NCBI GenBank assembly: GCA_024691135.1
Contig: JAILNZ010000101.1
Span: forward strand, 1-36,852
From: Clostridiales bacterium
GTDB taxonomy: Bacteria > Bacillota > Clostridia > Saccharofermentanales > Saccharofermentanaceae
DNA: 36,852 bases
Direction of reading: 5' to 3'
Both the position numbers and the translations under genes were made by a program. Positions 7,420 to 15,789 of this stretch are shown piece after piece. A model generated the notes under the pieces. The model saw only the letters and a list, made by a program, of their open reading frames with translations, had not been told where the DNA came from and did no database searches. The number at the start of each line of letters is the position of its first letter. The first letter of the stretch is position 1.

Positions 7420-8934
7420 TCACATTGAAGCAAGTTTTTTTCTGTCGATCTTTCCGTTGGCCGTGAGGGGCAATCTGTCCAGCTTCTCGACCTTGTTCGG
7501 GATCATATATCTCGGGAGCTTGTCCTTAAGTACGGTTATGACTTCACCGGTCTCTATGTCTCCCGAATAGAAGAGCCGGATCTTGTCCTTCTCTTTGTCA
7601 TATACACAGCAGCAGTGTCTTATGCCTTCTATGTTATTGACGTTGACTTCTATCTCGCCAAGCTCGATCCTGTGACCCATATGCTTGATCTGATAGTCTT
7701 TTCTCGATACGAAGCAGAGTTCGCCCCTGCTGTTTCTCTTTCCTATATCACCCGTCCTGTAGATAAGTTCAGGATAAAGATCATTAAGCGGGTTTTGAAC
7801 GAATACTTCCCTTGTCTTTTCGAAGTTCTTATAGTATCCCATCGTAAGGGATGTTCCTACAACGCAGATCTCGCCTTCCTCACCGTCTTTACAAAGTTCG
7901 TTCTTCTCGTTAAGAAGAAGTATCCTCGTATTCCTGAACGGACCTCCGATCGGGACCGTATCGTCAAGGTCGAATTCGCGGTCGACCTTAAAGTAGCAGC
8001 ACATGCCCGTAGCTTCCGTAGGTCCGTAGAGATTGGTGAACCCGGCATTAGGAAGAGCCTCGCGCCATATATTGAGCTGCTTTATCGGGAAGACCTCGCT
8101 TCCGAATGCGATATTATCAAGATACTCCGGCTTTACCTTCTCGAAGGTCTTAAATGACGATATCATCGTGAGAGCCGACACTACCCAGCAGACGGTATTT
8201 ACCTTATGCTCGTTCAGGAATTCCACCAGCTTTACAGGAAACATAAAAAGCTGCTTGGGAACGATGACCGTCGTCGCGCCGAACTTCAGAGTCGGATAGA
8301 GCTCCTTGAGACAAGCATCAAAATAAAGCGGCGTCTGATTGGCAAATCTCGTCTCATGGTTAAATTCCAGGACCTCTGAGAGATTCTCGATATAATCGAT
8401 GACCGACCTGTGACATGCGACAACGCCCTTCGGAATACCTGTGGATCCTGACGTAAATACGATATAGATCGGGTCGGTATCTATCTGTTCATCCCTGATC
8501 TTGCCGAGCCTTTGATCATCGATAGCAGTCTTTATTGCCTCGTCATAAAGAATGACTTCTCCGTCATAATCCATCCCGCGGGAAAGTTCTGCCGTTTCCT
8601 CATCACATATCATGACTCTCGGCTTTAATGTCTGAAGGATAAGTTCCGTTCGAAACTTCGGCATCTCCTCGTCGATCGGTACATAGTAGCAGCCGCCGTA
8701 GACGCAGCCGAAGAATGCACTTACGGCATTCGGATGCTTTTTCATGAATACCACGACAGGCTCGGCGTAATAGCCCCTGATACTGAGGAGACTTCCTATC
8801 GCCCTGCTACTTTTATATAACTCCGCGAAGGTAAGATCGCTTTTGATATCCCCGTTCGAGAACGCGACCTTATCCGGATATTGAAGCACCGTCTTGTCGA
8901 GATACTCCATTACATTTCTTTGCTGCATGTTCAT
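7420..8934 (-). CDS. DltA-like amino acid:carrier protein ligase (adenylation enzyme)
   Basis: This 504-residue ANL-superfamily enzyme activates an amino acid with ATP and loads it on a carrier protein. Motifs are YIVFTSGSTGIPKGV (P-loop-like A3, residues about 152-166), NLYGPTEATG (A5), YRTGDIGKR (A7) and LTANGKIDRKKL (A10 with the C-terminal catalytic Lys). The length and the stand-alone form match DltA. In the pocket segment aligned by eye with DltA LFCGEVLP, this protein has AFGSEVFP: the Cys associated with D-Ala selectivity in Bacillus cereus DltA is Gly here. The gene overlaps the racemase stop by one base (TGATG), with AGGTGA upstream. The natural substrate may therefore not be D-Ala. 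Confidence 0.82.
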   Translation of the reverse strand: MNMQQRNVMEYLDKTVLQYPDKVAFSNGDIKSDLTFAELYKSSRAIGSLLSIRGYYAEPVVVFMKKHPNAVSAFFGCVYGGCYYVPIDEEMPKFRTELILQTLKPRVMICDEETAELSRGMDYDGEVILYDEAIKTAIDDQRLGKIRDEQIDTDPIYIVFTSGSTGIPKGVVACHRSVIDYIENLSEVLEFNHETRFANQTPLYFDACLKELYPTLKFGATTVIVPKQLFMFPVKLVEFLNEHKVNTVCWVVSALTMISSFKTFEKVKPEYLDNIAFGSEVFPIKQLNIWREALPNAGFTNLYGPTEATGMCCYFKVDREFDLDDTVPIGGPFRNTRILLLNEKNELCKDGEEGEICVVGTSLTMGYYKNFEKTREVFVQNPLNDLYPELIYRTGDIGKRNSRGELCFVSRKDYQIKHMGHRIELGEIEVNVNNIEGIRHCCCVYDKEKDKIRLFYSGDIETGEVITVLKDKLPRYMIPNKVEKLDRLPLTANGKIDRKKLASM

Positions 8935-9632
8935 CAGTCTTCACCTTTTACCTTGTAGCCCGTCGCCCTGATCGCTGCCCTGGCGAGGATCTCCATCGCA
9001 TCTATGGTGCCTGTCATGTTAAGATCCGTCTTTTTCAGGAGCGACAGCTCTGTACAACCTAAGACGACCATCTTTGCGCCTTTGTCCCCAAAGTATGACA
9101 TGATCCGGTCAAACCGTTCTTTTGAAGGCTCTTCTCCGGCTTTTATGTCTTTATATATCAGGTCCATTATATCCTTTTGGATGTCTTTTGACGGCACTAC
9201 CGGTTCTATATCATGTTTTCGAAAAGCATCCTGGAAGATCTCACATCTTACCGTACCTTCGGTAGCCATGATGCCGGCCTTCCCTATACCGAGCCTTTGA
9301 AGTTCCGCGACAGTCTCATCGACCGCATTAAGGACCCGGACCTTAGTATTCCGGCAGAGCTTTCCGTGGAAACAGTGAGCCGTTATGCAGGGGATCGCGA
9401 TCACATCAGCACCGCTCTTCTCCAGTATCTCCGCGCTGTCATTTATATAAGGCAGAGGATCCTCATCACTCCCGCCCAGGATGAAAGCCGTCCTGTCAGG
9501 CGTCTTAGGATTACTGATGACGATCATCTCAATATGGTCCTGATCCTTCGAAGCCTTCGTAAGATCAGTGATCATCTCCATAAAATATACTGTTGCCATC
9601 GGGCCCAGCCCGCCGATTATCCCGAGTTTCAT
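8934..9632 (-). CDS. Asp/Glu-type (PLP-independent) amino acid racemase
   Basis: This is a 232-residue cytoplasmic racemase of the aspartate/glutamate racemase superfamily. The N-terminus MKLGIIGGLGPMAT is typical. Both catalytic cysteines are present, in IPCITAH and VLGCTELSLL, so it should be active through a two-Cys proton transfer. The ATG at 9632 is preferred over the longer frame at 9647 because ACAGGAGATAAT gives a good ribosome site. It sits directly upstream of and overlaps the ligase gene, and follows the transglutaminase-like gene. Specificity in this family covers Asp, Glu and other amino acids and cannot be read from motifs. Its place suggests it supplies the D-amino acid used by the downstream relay, which is inference. 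Confidence 0.88.
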   Translation of the reverse strand: MKLGIIGGLGPMATVYFMEMITDLTKASKDQDHIEMIVISNPKTPDRTAFILGGSDEDPLPYINDSAEILEKSGADVIAIPCITAHCFHGKLCRNTKVRVLNAVDETVAELQRLGIGKAGIMATEGTVRCEIFQDAFRKHDIEPVVPSKDIQKDIMDLIYKDIKAGEEPSKERFDRIMSYFGDKGAKMVVLGCTELSLLKKTDLNMTGTIDAMEILARAAIRATGYKVKGED

Positions 9633-9643
9633 ATTATCTCCTG

Positions 9644-10930
9644 TCATGCCGGATCGATAGTCTTTGCGTAATAGTTGATCCTGTATTGTACCGACTTGGT
9701 CGAAGGCTCCGGCAGGCCCTCGTGATCATAGTTATATCTGAAGCCGTGAACGTAGCAAAGATCCCACAGTTCATCTCCCGTGAGAAGATATGCGTTCATC
9801 GGCGTGTTGGCGCTGCTGCAGTCCATATAATACCACTCGCCCTCAACACAGAGCATGTTCCAGTAATGGCTTGTCGTAACCGGATCGCACCGCTCGATGA
9901 GATAATTATCGATACCTGCGCAGTCCAGGAGAGCCTTGGCACAGACGGCATATGTAAAGCAGTCACCTCGCAGCGTCGTGAAACCTTCATATGCGCCCGC
10001 AGTCCAGTGAGACTTATCCGATGTTCCGATATAGTGAAGATTATATTTACACCAGTTATAGATCGCGAAGCCCTTCTCCGCGTCTGTCATGCTGTTATCA
10101 ACTATCGTATCCAATACCTTGTTTGCCTCGGCATAGACAAGATCCGGCTCGACATATCCTTCAGGCTTTGCGATTATCGTGACCTGCGTCTTGACTTCGC
10201 TCATATTTCCCGTCTTATCGGTCGCCCTGTATGTCAGTTCATAAATTCCCGGCGTCGTTATATCGACCTTGGAATTATCCACCTCAAGAAGCGGATACGG
10301 ATCCATGTCGTCTTTTACGGATATATTCTCCTTATACTTGATCGGATCATTCTCATAAGATTCGATAGGCTCGACACCGCTTATAACCGGCGGATCGAAA
10401 TCATCTATTACCAGAAGCCTGACAGGAAGGATAGTCTCATTTCCCGCAATATCGGTAAACCTCACGCTTCCTTCGTTCTCACCGCCTTTTTTTGCATCAG
10501 GCTCTTTCTCAAAGTCTATCGTTATGGGATTCAGGTCACTGCAGTTCACGACATAGTCCATTACATCGGGAGCAATATTGACATCCGTCTTCAGATCCCT
10601 TACGGTAGCCTCGGGCGGCACGGTATCGACTATGGTAAGGACACTTGTATATCTCACATTGTCACACCAGAAAGGCACATAATATACAGCGGGAGTCTTA
10701 TTGTCGAGCGAACTTAGGTCGATCGCCGGCTTAACATATTCGATATCATCAGTAAAAAGAGACAGGTCAATATTATCTCCCGCTTCGATCGTCACTTCGG
10801 GAATAACTTTGCCTTCATAACGGTCGAGCCTGTCGAGCGTGAAAGTGAGCAACGCAAGACAGCACGAGAGCATAAGTATAATGATGAGCAGCTGGCGGCC
10901 GCTCACAGTGAACCTGCTTTTTCCCTTCAT
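9644..10930 (-). CDS. Membrane-anchored transglutaminase-like protein with Ig-like domains
   Basis: This 428-residue protein has an N-terminal membrane anchor (about residues 12-31). Two or three bacterial Ig/cadherin-like repeats follow (about 40-255, with YEL-type ends such as PGIYELTYRATDKTGN), then a transglutaminase-core domain. The catalytic triad is visible: Cys324 in RGDCFTYAVC, His355 in TTSHYWNML and Asp370 in WYYMDCSS. Such proteins act outside the cell as proteases, amidases or cross-linkers; the chemistry is not predictable here. The gene overlaps the start region of the racemase gene. The 38-nt gap from hemZ holds TATAAT on the minus strand (10949-10954) but no convincing -35, so an internal promoter is only possible. 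Confidence 0.85.
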   Translation of the reverse strand: MKGKSRFTVSGRQLLIIILMLSCCLALLTFTLDRLDRYEGKVIPEVTIEAGDNIDLSLFTDDIEYVKPAIDLSSLDNKTPAVYYVPFWCDNVRYTSVLTIVDTVPPEATVRDLKTDVNIAPDVMDYVVNCSDLNPITIDFEKEPDAKKGGENEGSVRFTDIAGNETILPVRLLVIDDFDPPVISGVEPIESYENDPIKYKENISVKDDMDPYPLLEVDNSKVDITTPGIYELTYRATDKTGNMSEVKTQVTIIAKPEGYVEPDLVYAEANKVLDTIVDNSMTDAEKGFAIYNWCKYNLHYIGTSDKSHWTAGAYEGFTTLRGDCFTYAVCAKALLDCAGIDNYLIERCDPVTTSHYWNMLCVEGEWYYMDCSSANTPMNAYLLTGDELWDLCYVHGFRYNYDHEGLPEPSTKSVQYRINYYAKTIDPA

Positions 10931-10968
10931 AATGTTTAACCCCAGATAATTATATCAAAGATTTGATC

Positions 10969-12378
10969 TTACAACCCGAAAAAATCAGCTTTGCGCCTCA
11001 TGATCTCTTCGTGATCACGGATGTATATGAGAACATCCTTAGGAGTCGGGAACCTCTCGAGCCTCATATCACCGAACATCCTCTTGCTCATCGCACCCGC
11101 TCCCAGTGCGATCACGCTCCTTCTGTCGCTCATCATCGCGACATTATAGATACATTCTTTTCCGGGAAGCGAGAACCCCACATTCTCAAGCCCGTGGCTC
11201 GTATCCTTCTGCCTGTACATATAGTACGGGATATATCCGTTCCCCGAAAGCACCTTATATGCTTCTGACAGCACGCTGTCGAGCCTATGATCCCCGTCAT
11301 CTCCCATAACCTTCTCACGCTCCAGAGACGCGCGCCTCTTCTTATAGAGCGTATGAATCGTAATATTCTCCGGTCCTTTTCCGATAAGAGTCGAGAGTGA
11401 CTCAAGAAGCTCTTTTGGCTCCTCCATGTTAAGCCCCGCTATAAGGTCACAGTTTATGACCTCAAATCCGAGCTCCTTTGCCTTCTCGAAAACATCCAGA
11501 AAGTCCTTCACCGTGTGCTTCCTGTTATACTTTCTCAAGGTCTCGTCACTTAATGTCTGGGGATTGATGCAGATCCTTTTTATTCCGTATTCCCTCATTA
11601 CCTTGAGCTTACTTTCCGTCACTGTATCGGCTCTTCCCGCTTCTATCGTGATCTCCGTATCAGGACCTGTAGGGATCGATGTCATTATTGTCTCTATCAC
11701 CCCGGCAAAATCTTCATCGGAAAAGACTGTAGGCGTTCCACCGCCCATATAGACCGACGTAACCGGATCGAGCTTTCTACCTATCCACGATATCTCATCA
11801 CAGAGCGCCTCAGAATAATCCTTAAGCCTTCCCATATGATGACTTATATCTTCCGATACAAAGGAACAGTAAGCGCATCTGGACGGACAGAACGGAACTC
11901 CTATATAGACATTCAGTTTGTCTTTATCCGTCCTTCCTAATATATCCGCCTCATTACGCGAAGTCTCCATACAAAGATCCGCCTTATCGGGCCTTACCAT
12001 ATACTTTGATGTCAGATCTTCCGCGCTCTTTTCTTCCGACGCAACGACCGTCGGCCTTATGCCCGTTAGGCTCCCCCACGGATAATCTCTGCCTGTCTTT
12101 TCGGACAGGATAAGATAGAGCTGTCTTTTAAATTCCCTTTTGAGATCGACCCTTTCTTTGAATCTGTCCGGGATCTTCTTATTCCAGTAATCTTCCTCTC
12201 CCTCGACAAAAGTCACGGCACCGTCTTTTTCTGCCCTGCTTGTTATATTGATATCAAGATCCGTCTCGCTCGTCACCCTGTGCCCGTCGCGGTCTTCCCT
12301 GACATTTCCGAAAAAGAGCCTCAATATATCACCGAGCCCGTAATAGTTTTCATGTCCGATAAGGTTTACCGTGATCAT
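10969..12378 (-). CDS. hemZ: HemZ-type coproporphyrinogen dehydrogenase-like radical SAM protein
   Basis: This 469-residue radical SAM enzyme of the HemN/HemZ group acts on coproporphyrinogen III or serves as a heme-related factor. An N-terminal domain of about 155 residues precedes the SAM core, and the 4Fe-4S motif is FCPSRCAYCSF (Cys164, Cys168, Cys171 from the chosen start). YMGGGTPTVF and EITIEAGRADT are the expected glycine-rich and SAM-contacting motifs. I chose the ATG at 12378 rather than 12402 because it gives ATGA coupling with the upstream stop and has GGAGC upstream. The C-terminal half matches clostridial HemZ in length. In anaerobes without full heme synthesis the true role is uncertain. 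Confidence 0.85.
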   Translation of the reverse strand: MITVNLIGHENYYGLGDILRLFFGNVREDRDGHRVTSETDLDINITSRAEKDGAVTFVEGEEDYWNKKIPDRFKERVDLKREFKRQLYLILSEKTGRDYPWGSLTGIRPTVVASEEKSAEDLTSKYMVRPDKADLCMETSRNEADILGRTDKDKLNVYIGVPFCPSRCAYCSFVSEDISHHMGRLKDYSEALCDEISWIGRKLDPVTSVYMGGGTPTVFSDEDFAGVIETIMTSIPTGPDTEITIEAGRADTVTESKLKVMREYGIKRICINPQTLSDETLRKYNRKHTVKDFLDVFEKAKELGFEVINCDLIAGLNMEEPKELLESLSTLIGKGPENITIHTLYKKRRASLEREKVMGDDGDHRLDSVLSEAYKVLSGNGYIPYYMYRQKDTSHGLENVGFSLPGKECIYNVAMMSDRRSVIALGAGAMSKRMFGDMRLERFPTPKDVLIYIRDHEEIMRRKADFFGL

Positions 12379-13550
12379 TTCATGAGCTCCGGCATGATCC
12401 ACTTATAGAAATATTCGACATAATCATTACTGTCGACGGTATAAGTGTCAGTTCCGCCTTCCTGCCCGTTGGCCTCGAGGTAAGTATCATTGCTCGCCTC
12501 CGACACTTCAGCAACGACATCGGATATCCTTCCCGTCTCCTTGGACGACCAGTATGCCTGATCCGCCAGGATATCCTTAAGGACCGGTTCAAACTCACTT
12601 AAGCTGTAGAACCGGTCCAGATTTCCCAGGAGCGATCCGACACTGATAAAGATCTGGAAATATCCCGAATATCTGAAATCGGCGCGGCTCGACATGATGC
12701 ATGCAATGGCCGCGATAAAATTCGCATCATATTCCTTGGCATATCCTTTTGCATGAGCGAGCTCGTGACACACCGTATAAGGGAACTCGTAGACAGTCAT
12801 ATAATCGACATTGATATTTGATTCCCCGAGCATCGGATCATACATTCCTATGATATGCGTATAACTCCATAACGAACTTACCATGACAGGCTTTGCCCTC
12901 ACAAAGGTCGAACTCATACCGAGATCATACTGCCTGTTTATGTATTCCAATGCCACATTCGCATCAAATACCGTCTCAGCAAAACTCGTCTTCATATGGG
13001 ATACGCCGTTGATGTCATTCCCGAGCTCGCTCCTCGCCTGGATCATTCCCATATATGCCCACATCTCGACGGCATATATCTCGGAATACTCGCGCTCCGT
13101 CAGCTTAAGACCCATCCTGGCCGCAACCGTATCGCGCCTGTAGTTAAACCCGTGCATCAGCTGGAACGAACCGAAGATAAGGAGCACCAGCGCCAGTATG
13201 ATGCAAAGCCCCCTGTATAAGAACTTCCTTAAACGCTTCCTGATTATGCTCTTTATAAATCCCGCGATAATAAGAATGATGACCGGGATAAGAACTATGC
13301 TGCCCACGATAACGATCATCTCGGTGAACGAAAACATAAAGATATTGGAAAAACAGTTCCCGACGTAAGAGACCTTCGGAAAGATAAACTCCGAATAGCT
13401 GTTTGCGACCTTCCTCGTATAGAAAGGAGCATTCGGGATAAACCAGAACATAAAGATCGATACCGCCATAAGTACCGGTATCGCGATCTTCAATATCAGG
13501 CTTAACACCTTATGTCTTTTCGAAAAAGATCTCTTGTATTCTCTTAACAT
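12375..13550 (-). CDS. DUF3810-family membrane metalloprotease-like protein
   Basis: This 391-residue protein has three N-terminal membrane helices (about 17-38, 66-100 and 112-133) and a larger soluble domain. The soluble part carries TVCHELAHAKGYAKEYDAN, an HExxH-type zinc site with His262, Glu263 and His266 and a downstream Glu. This matches the DUF3810 family, whose substrates are unknown. The gene overlaps the upstream acyltransferase-like gene by 7 nt and couples to hemZ through ATGA. hemZ and DUF3810 neighbours may be a conserved pair in Clostridia, though I cannot verify that here. Confidence 0.8.
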   Translation of the reverse strand: MLREYKRSFSKRHKVLSLILKIAIPVLMAVSIFMFWFIPNAPFYTRKVANSYSEFIFPKVSYVGNCFSNIFMFSFTEMIVIVGSIVLIPVIILIIAGFIKSIIRKRLRKFLYRGLCIILALVLLIFGSFQLMHGFNYRRDTVAARMGLKLTEREYSEIYAVEMWAYMGMIQARSELGNDINGVSHMKTSFAETVFDANVALEYINRQYDLGMSSTFVRAKPVMVSSLWSYTHIIGMYDPMLGESNINVDYMTVYEFPYTVCHELAHAKGYAKEYDANFIAAIACIMSSRADFRYSGYFQIFISVGSLLGNLDRFYSLSEFEPVLKDILADQAYWSSKETGRISDVVAEVSEASNDTYLEANGQEGGTDTYTVDSNDYVEYFYKWIMPELMK

Positions 13551-14332
13551 ATCTTCCTCAACAGATGATCCACACCATAAGTCAAAGCCAGAACTATAGG
13601 CTGGTGTACGACATATATTATCAGTGAATGCCTTCCGATGAATTCAAAAGGCCTTGTGATCTTTAATAACGGACCAGGAGCATTCTTAAACAGCGTTTTC
13701 CTGTCAGAATATATGATCCTTCCTATCACTGCTCCCACGAGAAATACGCCGATCCACGGAAAGAGCGGCATATAATCTCCCATGAACGGATGTGTCTTTC
13801 CCGTAATACCGATCGGTATAAAGATATTGGTATCGACTTTGCCGTCATATTTGACCAGTTCCTTTCCGACCTGTGCAAAATACAGCCCGAAGAAAGTCAG
13901 AAGAACGTTCATGACCTTAGGATCGATCTTCGATTTCTTTTCGATAAGAGAAAGAAGTGCGTATACGAATATGCTTACCGCGAGCATGTGAAGGACATTA
14001 AATATGATCAGGCACTCGATGCCAAAACGGTATGTCGCCACATATGTCACGGCCGTGACGCACAAAGCCACGACAAGTAGTTTTCCGGCGCGCTTGAAAT
14101 TATTCTTGGAAAAAGTACAACAGACACCCGAGATACCTACAAACAGGCAAAGAAAGAACGGCTCGATAAATACCCAGAACCATCTGTATTCCATAAACTC
14201 AAAGGCATCATATCCGAAGATATATCTGATATCATACGCGAAATGCATAAGTATCATCAAAAACAGAGCGAGCCCTCTCAGAAAATCAAGTTCAAATGCC
14301 CTCGTTTTCTTTACTACTGATCCTTCAGCCAT
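13544..14332 (-). CDS. DUF1624 / HGSNAT-like membrane acetyltransferase
   Basis: This 262-residue protein with about seven membrane helices begins with a short cytoplasmic tail and RAFELDFLRGLALFLMILMH, the signature of the heparan-alpha-glucosaminide N-acetyltransferase-like family. A conserved His lies in HFAYDIRYIFG. The C-terminal helix carries HSLIIYVVHQP, also typical. Such proteins are thought to move acyl groups across membranes or to modify sugars, but bacterial substrates are mostly unknown. The ATG at 14332 overlaps the coaW stop by one base, with GGAGG upstream. Together with the Dlt-like genes further down, it adds a second possible envelope acyl-transfer activity to this operon. 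Confidence 0.82.
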   Translation of the reverse strand: MAEGSVVKKTRAFELDFLRGLALFLMILMHFAYDIRYIFGYDAFEFMEYRWFWVFIEPFFLCLFVGISGVCCTFSKNNFKRAGKLLVVALCVTAVTYVATYRFGIECLIIFNVLHMLAVSIFVYALLSLIEKKSKIDPKVMNVLLTFFGLYFAQVGKELVKYDGKVDTNIFIPIGITGKTHPFMGDYMPLFPWIGVFLVGAVIGRIIYSDRKTLFKNAPGPLLKITRPFEFIGRHSLIIYVVHQPIVLALTYGVDHLLRKIC

Positions 14333-15153
14333 CAGTCATCCTCCCCGTATATGCAGCTTCCTACTGCCGTTGCATATACCGCATCATCAGGAACGACGAA
14401 ATTCAGCCTGTAGAGTTTACTGAAGGCATCGCACATCTCCTGACACTGTTTCATGGACGTCATCTGTCCTGTAAGGACTATATCATTCAATCCCGCATTT
14501 CTTGCCGCAAGGACCGACATCGTTCCTATGGACTGATAAACGAGATTCATTATGCCTGCTATCTTATCTTCCTTTGAGAGGTCGTCATTATTCTTACCGA
14601 AATTGGAAGCCGTTGTATCCATTGAAAGACCCGGTATCTCCGTCTTAGAGATATCACCGACTGTAAGATCGACCTTGTTTATGTCACCCTTAGATGCAAT
14701 CTCTGACAGTTTCTCGGCATCATCGACATGGATAACGGAATTGGATAATCCCACGAGAGTTCCTCCGCCGACGCCGGAACCAATTATATGCCTTACGCGG
14801 TCAAAGCCCGCATCAAGATAAGCAGTACCCGTTCCCATCGATACTACGACTGCTCTCGATAAACCGGAAAGATAAAGACCGCCTAATCCCGTCGCTACAA
14901 ATTCAGTAACGATCCTTGTCTTTATGCCCAGGAGCGATCCTGTTGAAAAAGATGCTCCGACGCCTGTCAGGTTGACCTGCGAGATATCACTCACTTTAAG
15001 ATCATTCTCATCAATAAGCCTTCCCAATGCACCAAAAGCGGATGTAACAGGATCATTAGCTTTTACAACACACTTGGTAACGATCTTCCTGTCCTTCATT
15101 CCGACTATCTTGGTAGTGCTTCCGCCTACGTCCAATCCAACAACAATACTCAT
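14332..15153 (-). CDS. coaW: Type II pantothenate kinase
   Basis: This 273-residue ASKHA-fold kinase phosphorylates pantothenate, the first step of coenzyme A synthesis. The N-terminal phosphate-binding strand is VVGLDVGGSTTKIVG. Glu/Gly motifs VSMGTGTAYLDA and GSGVGGGTLVGLS follow, and the C-terminal adenosine region is VLTGQMTS. This is the bacterial type II enzyme typical of Bacillota and usually not feedback-inhibited by CoA. I chose the ATG at 15153, with GGGAG upstream, instead of the longer frame at 15198, which would begin inside the terminator of the T4P operon. CoA also supplies the phosphopantetheine needed by the carrier protein in the same operon, which may or may not be meaningful. 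Confidence 0.92.
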   Translation of the reverse strand: MSIVVGLDVGGSTTKIVGMKDRKIVTKCVVKANDPVTSAFGALGRLIDENDLKVSDISQVNLTGVGASFSTGSLLGIKTRIVTEFVATGLGGLYLSGLSRAVVVSMGTGTAYLDAGFDRVRHIIGSGVGGGTLVGLSNSVIHVDDAEKLSEIASKGDINKVDLTVGDISKTEIPGLSMDTTASNFGKNNDDLSKEDKIAGIMNLVYQSIGTMSVLAARNAGLNDIVLTGQMTSMKQCQEMCDAFSKLYRLNFVVPDDAVYATAVGSCIYGEDD

Positions 15154-15167
15154 AATTGTCTCCCGGC

Positions 15168-15201
15168 AAAAAAATATTGCCCCGCTCCTGCGAGGCAATA
15201 T
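15168..15201 (-). terminator. Strong intrinsic terminator of the T4P operon
   Basis: On the minus strand a 12-bp stem (ATATTGCCTCGC / GCGGGGCAATAT, one G-T pair) with an AGGA loop is followed by seven T. It lies 46 nt after the last minor pilin stop and only 15 nt before the coaW start codon. Confidence 0.9.
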
Positions 15202-15246
15202 CAGTATATCAGAAAATATATAAAATATTAATCTTCAATCTTATAA

Positions 15247-15759
15247 TTACCAATCATTAACCACGATACTATCACCTGAAGTATCCTTTACAGTTCCGTG
15301 AGGAATATATACTGATCCGGAATAGGTATATGTATACTTGTTGATACCATCGATCTTATTAGCCTGATCTTTAAGAGTTACGGTGTAATAAACCGTCCTC
15401 GTAGCAGCTTCAGATCTAAATGAAACGGAAATTTCCCACTTGTCATCACTTGGGATGATCTCATACTGCTCCATTGAAAGAAGCGGTGTAGCACCTTTGC
15501 AGACTCTGTTACCTTTTACCTTTATCGTCCTGCCGCCTGAATCACCTACCGACTTACTGTTGATGATCGCATTTTCTATAGCGCGACCGTTAAGCATTGC
15601 AAAGTCAGCCATATCATTCGCTGCTACTACATTTGTATGAGATTTGACTACAACGAGTATCAACGAGAAGAAGACACTTGCCGTCAACATCATGATAGCT
15701 ATCGCAAGTACTACTTCAAGAAGAGTAAAACCCTTTCTGGATTTATTATACTTTCTCAT
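15247..15759 (-). CDS. Minor type IV prepilin, last in operon
   Basis: This 170-residue prepilin-like protein has the leader MRKYNKSRKG, then the cleavage site G/FTLLEVVLAI with Glu at mature position 5, and a hydrophobic helix to about residue 37. The C-terminal globular part is beta-rich (residues about 75-165) and ends IVVNDW. Its size fits minor pilins of the GspI/J or PilV/W type, which help start the pilus or cap its tip. It follows the zinc-ribbon pilin by 30 nt, with ACGGAGG upstream of the ATG. The exact subtype cannot be assigned. Confidence 0.85.
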   Translation of the reverse strand: MRKYNKSRKGFTLLEVVLAIAIMMLTASVFFSLILVVVKSHTNVVAANDMADFAMLNGRAIENAIINSKSVGDSGGRTIKVKGNRVCKGATPLLSMEQYEIIPSDDKWEISVSFRSEAATRTVYYTVTLKDQANKIDGINKYTYTYSGSVYIPHGTVKDTSGDSIVVNDW

Positions 15760-15789
15760 ATCTGAGTGCCTCCGTTATCACTGATTATA

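Noticed and set aside
9593-10717. Long plus-strand open frame of 374 codons
   Set aside because: It lies antisense to the transglutaminase-like gene, has no ribosome site or family motif, and its Arg/Ile-rich composition is that of a shadow frame.
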